This document shows, one piece after another, positions 60,973 through 64,000 of a DNA stretch of 64,000 nt. The stretch lies in contig SMMW01000130.1 in the NCBI GenBank assembly GCA_004794655.1, positions 992,001-1,056,000 of the forward strand. Direction: 5' to 3'. The notes under the pieces were generated by a model. The model was not told where the DNA came from and searched no databases. It saw only the letters and a program-made list of their open reading frames with translations. Made by a program: the position numbers and the translations under genes. Origin of the DNA: Marisa cornuarietis. Its lineage: Eukaryota > Mollusca > Gastropoda > Architaenioglossa > Ampullariidae. Position 1 is the first letter of the stretch. Every line of letters starts with the position of its first letter.

Positions 60973-61110
60973 CAGGCCACAAACAAGTGGCTGGTTTTTG
61001 TTTTTATTCCTAGTTTAGACTAGAGTTGTGAACTTTTGTTGCAGTTAATGACGGTTAACGTGTCTGGAAGACTTAAATCAGAAGTTACAAACTGTTTGAC
61101 AAGTACACAT

Positions 61111-61272
61111 TCAACCAGACTTGTCTCGTGGTCGACGACACATTAGCTTCAGCCTGGTTGCCCGAATTGAAGTCGTCTGTCTGCTTTGCCGCATCTCCAC
61201 CAGAAGTTTTGGGATAGGTTTCATGATGTCACGCATTTCAGGTTCTTGTGCATCCAGAATTTTCTGCTTGGA
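61111..61272 (-). CDS. Candidate terminal exon of unknown origin
   Basis: A minus-strand frame without Met reads KILDAQEPEMRDIMKPIP and continues basic and helical (LVEMRQSRQTT) to a TGA at 61113-61111. A plausible acceptor CCAAGCAG precedes the AAA at 61263. Codon use is less AT-skewed than the flanks. I cannot assign a family, and it does not belong to the ATPase, whose N-terminal exons would be expected upstream on this strand. It may be transposon-derived. Confidence 0.2.
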   Translation of the reverse strand, partial: SKQKILDAQEPEMRDIMKPIPKLLVEMRQSRQTTSIRATRLKLMCRRPRDKSG

Positions 61273-61638
61273 TTAGCAGTGCTTTAATCGTGTTGACAAC
61301 TGGGACATTAAAGCACTGGATAAAAATGTTTCTATGTTCAAAAACATGGGCTTAAAAAATGGAGGGGGGGGGAGGATAGGTTAGTTTTTACCACTGCTGC
61401 TCTCAGGTTACACAAGACCAAAAAAACCTATAAATGGACAAAATGGGAAAAGGTTATGCTACATAAATAAAATGAAAATTATATGCCTTTACTCCGGTGC
61501 CAGATTACATACTCACCACATTCACACCATATATTTTTAAAAGGACACACAAAAAAAACTATTTACACAAAATATATAAAATGCAGCCCTATACCTATTT
61601 ACACAAAATGTATAGAAACAGAACAAAAACTATTTACG

Positions 61639-61881
61639 CTATTTAGAGAAAAACCGACTGTGCTGAGGTAAAAAGCACTCTGGGCACAATCCAACATTAC
61701 AAACAGGACATTCGTATGATGATCGCACACGTTTTCGTGGTGGTACGTGTTTTCCCACACAGTCGCGAAATTTGCCTTTCTCTAACTTCTTCAGCCAGTG
61801 ACCTGTCTCGCACATAGACACCATGATAGTTGGAGTGGCGTCCCCTCGCCTAACAGGCTTGAGGGAGGCGGCTCTCCGCAA
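61639..61881 (-). pseudogene. piggyBac-type C-terminal cysteine-rich domain, detached
   Basis: The last 50 or so codons hold C..C/C..C/H spacing as in the zinc-binding tail of piggyBac transposases: FRDCVGKH, ECPVCNVGLCPECF and a final QHSRFF before TAA. It lies on the same strand as, and about 1 kb downstream of, the core transposase ORF ending at 62919, consistent with a single element split by an insert. The frame stays open upstream to about 61905. Just beyond, another minus-strand frame reads MVSGRKRRSEESTDL, which looks like a basic/acidic transposase N-terminus, so this could instead be an internally deleted copy with both termini. Confidence 0.6.
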
Positions 61882-62035
61882 TTTTTGTATTTTTCTTAGT
61901 TTGTTGTGTTTTTAGTGCCCATTGTGTAAGTCGGTACTTTCTTCGCTGCGTCGCTTTCTGCCTGACACCATAACGCTTTTTTCTGAAGATCTTTAGATCA
62001 CACAACGACACGAAGGCTTTTCTCTGAACTCACGG

Positions 62036-62690
62036 CCGTTGAGAGCCAACACGGGTCCCGGAGCAGACGACTTGCTAAAACAAGTAGCTGGTAAAGTTCA
62101 TAGATTCAAGAGTGACAAGAGGCTAAAGACAGACAAAGGGTATGTCAGACAAATCAGTAACCACGCATTGTGCTTATTCCGAATCTCAGTTGTCTGATTC
62201 TCCACCAGCAAGTAACCTGACGACATCACCTCCCCACCACTGGCAGACAACAAGGTGAAGGTCACTATCAACATCAATGAGTCATCGTCATCAGAAGTGG
62301 TCATCGTGCAGTTTGACAGTGTGGCCTATGTCTATCAGCAATATACAGGAATAGCCAAAGGTCTCACAGATACAACCACACTGCATGTAGCTCCGCACTC
62401 GACAACAGAGACTGTAGGTGGCTGTTAAGCGGATTGATCTAGAAAACTTAGATCATGAGTTCTCTTATGTATTGAAAGAAGTATTAACCAAGCAGTTACA
62501 ATATGAGACTTCTCCCACAATACTGTAGCTTCGTCCATCGCCATGAACTGTGGACAGTCATGCTTGTCTTGGGCTATGGTTCTTGCCGTGACCTGCTGGT
62601 CATACACAGGGGTGTGAAGACTACCCATGCTTTATATCAGCTAGCGGACAGGTGTGTCTCACTGGCTTCCACAACTCCATGCACAGTCTA
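62036..62690 (+). pseudogene. Intronless, frameshifted copy of a STRAD-like pseudokinase
   Basis: Reading three frames in turn gives a kinase-fold N-lobe: YTGIAKGLTDTTTLHVA (62339 onward), then after a one-base shift at 62417 VAVKRIDLENLDHEF (62418), after another shift near 62500 SFVHRHELWTVM and LGYGSCRDLL (to about 62600), then HRGVKTTH, and after a shift near 62634 ISASGQVCLTGFHNSMHS. This order and these motifs match STRAD-family pseudokinases, the LKB1 partners, better than active kinases. No introns interrupt it, and about 30 residues before HRGVK are deleted. A Ser/Pro-rich stretch (QLSDSPPASN, near 62186) may be the N-terminal region. Together these mark a processed pseudogene. It ends abruptly at about 62690 and is followed by a LINE/SINE-type tail. 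Confidence 0.7.
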
Positions 62691-62749
62691 TGACTATCCT
62701 AGCATACTGCTGATTGCCTCCAGTAGTTCAGTCCGGAAATTCTTGAACA

Positions 62750-62922
62750 GAATCTGGATATTTCTCAGTGATTGTAAAACTAATCTGATGATCTTACTAC
62801 AAGAATTCTGCTATTTTTCAGTGATTTTAAAACTAACCCCATACACTGTACAGCGCATTGAGTCGACTCTGGAGTTGAAAATTGCGCTATATAAATCTGC
62901 TTTATTATTATTATTTATTTAT
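62750..62922 (+). mobile_element. LINE/SINE 3' tail adjoining the STRAD-like copy
   Basis: It contains GTACAGCGCATTGAGTCG, GCGCTATATAAATCTGC and ends TTATTATTATTATTTATT, the layout of L2-mobilised 3' ends. A short duplication (TTCTCAGTGATTGTAAAACTAA and TTTTCAGTGATTTTAAAACTAA) lies at about 62762 and 62817. The tail runs directly into the final codons of the piggyBac ORF and provides its TAA stop, so the insertion point is here. Confidence 0.6.
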
Positions 62923-64000
62923 ATAGACTGGCCAGCTAGTGAAGGGGGAACTTCCAAGTGCAGTGTCTCCCTTGCAGCAGCGATTTCTGCCCGAGTACGC
63001 CGATGCCTATCTAACCTGGGTGGGAAATAGTCCCCAGCCAACGCCTCTACAAGCGACACCATGAACTGCTGCCTGGTCAGCTTGACACGATGATCGGTGT
63101 TCTGCTGATAAATGATAAAACTGTTCAGAACAGCCTTACCAAACAGAAACATTGCCATCTTCGTAGTCCATTTCATGGTGCGGCATTCTGACAAGTAATG
63201 ATATACTCTGGCATCACTAAGGTCTACTCCTCCCATTGCCTCATTGTATCGTGCAACGATTTTTGGCTTCTGCACCTGCTGCTTCCTCCTGTTTCTGACA
63301 GGCTGGAAGCCAGCTGATACTTCTGTGCTCAGCAGGGCAGGTTTCTTATTGCCATCTTTGTAGGCAACAAAGAGGTGAGGCCCCTTGCGGCGTTCAGCGA
63401 CTTGTTTGTTTTCAAGTCGCTGATTCAAGGCAGTCTTCGGAAGTCCCTTTCTATGTGTCCTGACAGTACCAGTTGCAGTGGTATTCTGAGCATAAAGCTC
63501 CAGAAACAAGTCAGGGCTGCTGAAATAGTTGTCCACTCCCAGGTGGTGGCCTTGATACAAAAGATTGCTATCATTCAGCAGCCTCATGACAAGTGCATGT
63601 GTTGCTCCACGTGCATCCCCCTGCACTGGCGCAGGATCCTTGCCCTGATAAACCTCTAAAGTACATAAATATCCAGTCGCACTCTCACACACACACCACA
63701 GTTTTATACCAAATCTGGCATGCCGTTTCAAGGGCATATACTGCCTAAGGTGGGGTGTCTTCCCCCTATACCCCACCATACTTTCATCAATAGAGATGTC
63801 CTTTTTAGGGTGGTAGTGTCGAAGGAATACTCTATTGAAGTGCTGTACCAGGGGAAATATTTTGTACAGCTTATGGTTGGGGTGACCAGAAGGTGGCTGG
63901 AGCTCATTGTTGTTAAAGTGAAGGAACTTTAACACCAAGAAGAACCGGTCTCGCACGAAGTGGTCAACAAACCATTGGGTGGTCATACTGGAATTGGCTG
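62919..64000 (-). CDS. piggyBac transposase core domain, open at the window edge
   Basis: The frame is open from the window end to 62919. The window contains about 355 codons from the first Met at 63986, which is not the true start. The RNase-H-like catalytic aspartates are present: DISIDESMVGYRG (first Asp), HLGVDNYFSSPDLF (second), GGVDLSDARVYHY (third). FVRDRFFLVLKFLHF precedes them and MFLFGKAVLNSF follows, as in PGBD4-like proteins. No stop or frameshift interrupts the visible part. The C-terminus is cut: SLAGQ is followed by codons made of the inserted tail, and the cysteine-rich tail is found about 1 kb downstream (61639-61881). The protein as written would lack its zinc-binding end, which binds DNA in characterised piggyBac proteins. 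Confidence 0.9.
   Translation of the reverse strand, partial: ANSSMTTQWFVDHFVRDRFFLVLKFLHFNNNELQPPSGHPNHKLYKIFPLVQHFNRVFLRHYHPKKDISIDESMVGYRGKTPHLRQYMPLKRHARFGIKLWCVCESATGYLCTLEVYQGKDPAPVQGDARGATHALVMRLLNDSNLLYQGHHLGVDNYFSSPDLFLELYAQNTTATGTVRTHRKGLPKTALNQRLENKQVAERRKGPHLFVAYKDGNKKPALLSTEVSAGFQPVRNRRKQQVQKPKIVARYNEAMGGVDLSDARVYHYLSECRTMKWTTKMAMFLFGKAVLNSFIIYQQNTDHRVKLTRQQFMVSLVEALAGDYFPPRLDRHRRTRAEIAAARETLHLEVPPSLAGQSI

Noticed and set aside
62503..63030. A 175-codon plus-strand ORF as a gene
   Set aside because: It is a composite: part of the STRAD-like pseudogene in one frame, then the LINE/SINE tail, then antisense to the piggyBac ORF.

Overview
This is animal nuclear DNA: genes are split into short exons with GT-AG introns, and there are AATAAA signals, CA microsatellites and many eukaryotic transposons (L2-like LINEs, piggyBac, a Merlin remnant, tRNA-type SINEs). 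The mix, with secreted DUF5054 proteins and a MADF-BESS protein, suggests an invertebrate, probably a lophotrochozoan such as a gastropod mollusc. The species is an inference. I built all exon models by hand from open frames, splice sites and codon-phase continuity.

Layout. 1-3.4 kb: the last three exons of an unidentified helical protein (+), with a broken non-LTR retrotransposon just upstream in its intron. 3.4-7.8 kb: no intact gene; a Merlin-like transposase remnant and a THAP-like fragment. 7.8-16.8 kb: a complete 14-exon gene for a secreted DUF5054 (GH38-like) protein of 756 aa. 17.3-21.7 kb: on the minus strand, a three-exon MADF-BESS DNA-binding protein of 279 aa. 22.3-32.0 kb: a second complete 14-exon DUF5054 gene, 751 aa, with the same exon phases as the first. 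32.5-36.2 kb: an L2-like LINE with an uninterrupted 1080-codon endonuclease/reverse-transcriptase ORF. 38.4-59.2 kb: 23 exons (minus) of a P5A-type ATPase, the ATP13A1/Spf1 orthologue, lacking only its N-terminal exons, which lie beyond the window or were missed. Its last intron (7.2 kb) holds three adjacent elements bounded by one inverted terminal motif. 59.2-64 kb: tandem repeats, then a piggyBac transposase (minus) whose 3' part appears separated from its cysteine-rich tail by a plus-strand insert. That insert contains a frameshifted, intronless copy of a STRAD-like pseudokinase followed by a LINE/SINE-type tail.

How the genes relate. The two DUF5054 genes are a tandem duplication. The MADF-BESS gene between them runs the other way, convergent with copy 1 (stop codon about 160 bp from that gene's AATAAA) and divergent from copy 2 (start codons about 550 bp apart). 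The P5A ATPase is an independent housekeeping gene. The best candidates for something new are the DUF5054 pair, the inverted-repeat element cluster in the ATPase intron, and the STRAD-like/retroelement chimera in the piggyBac region.
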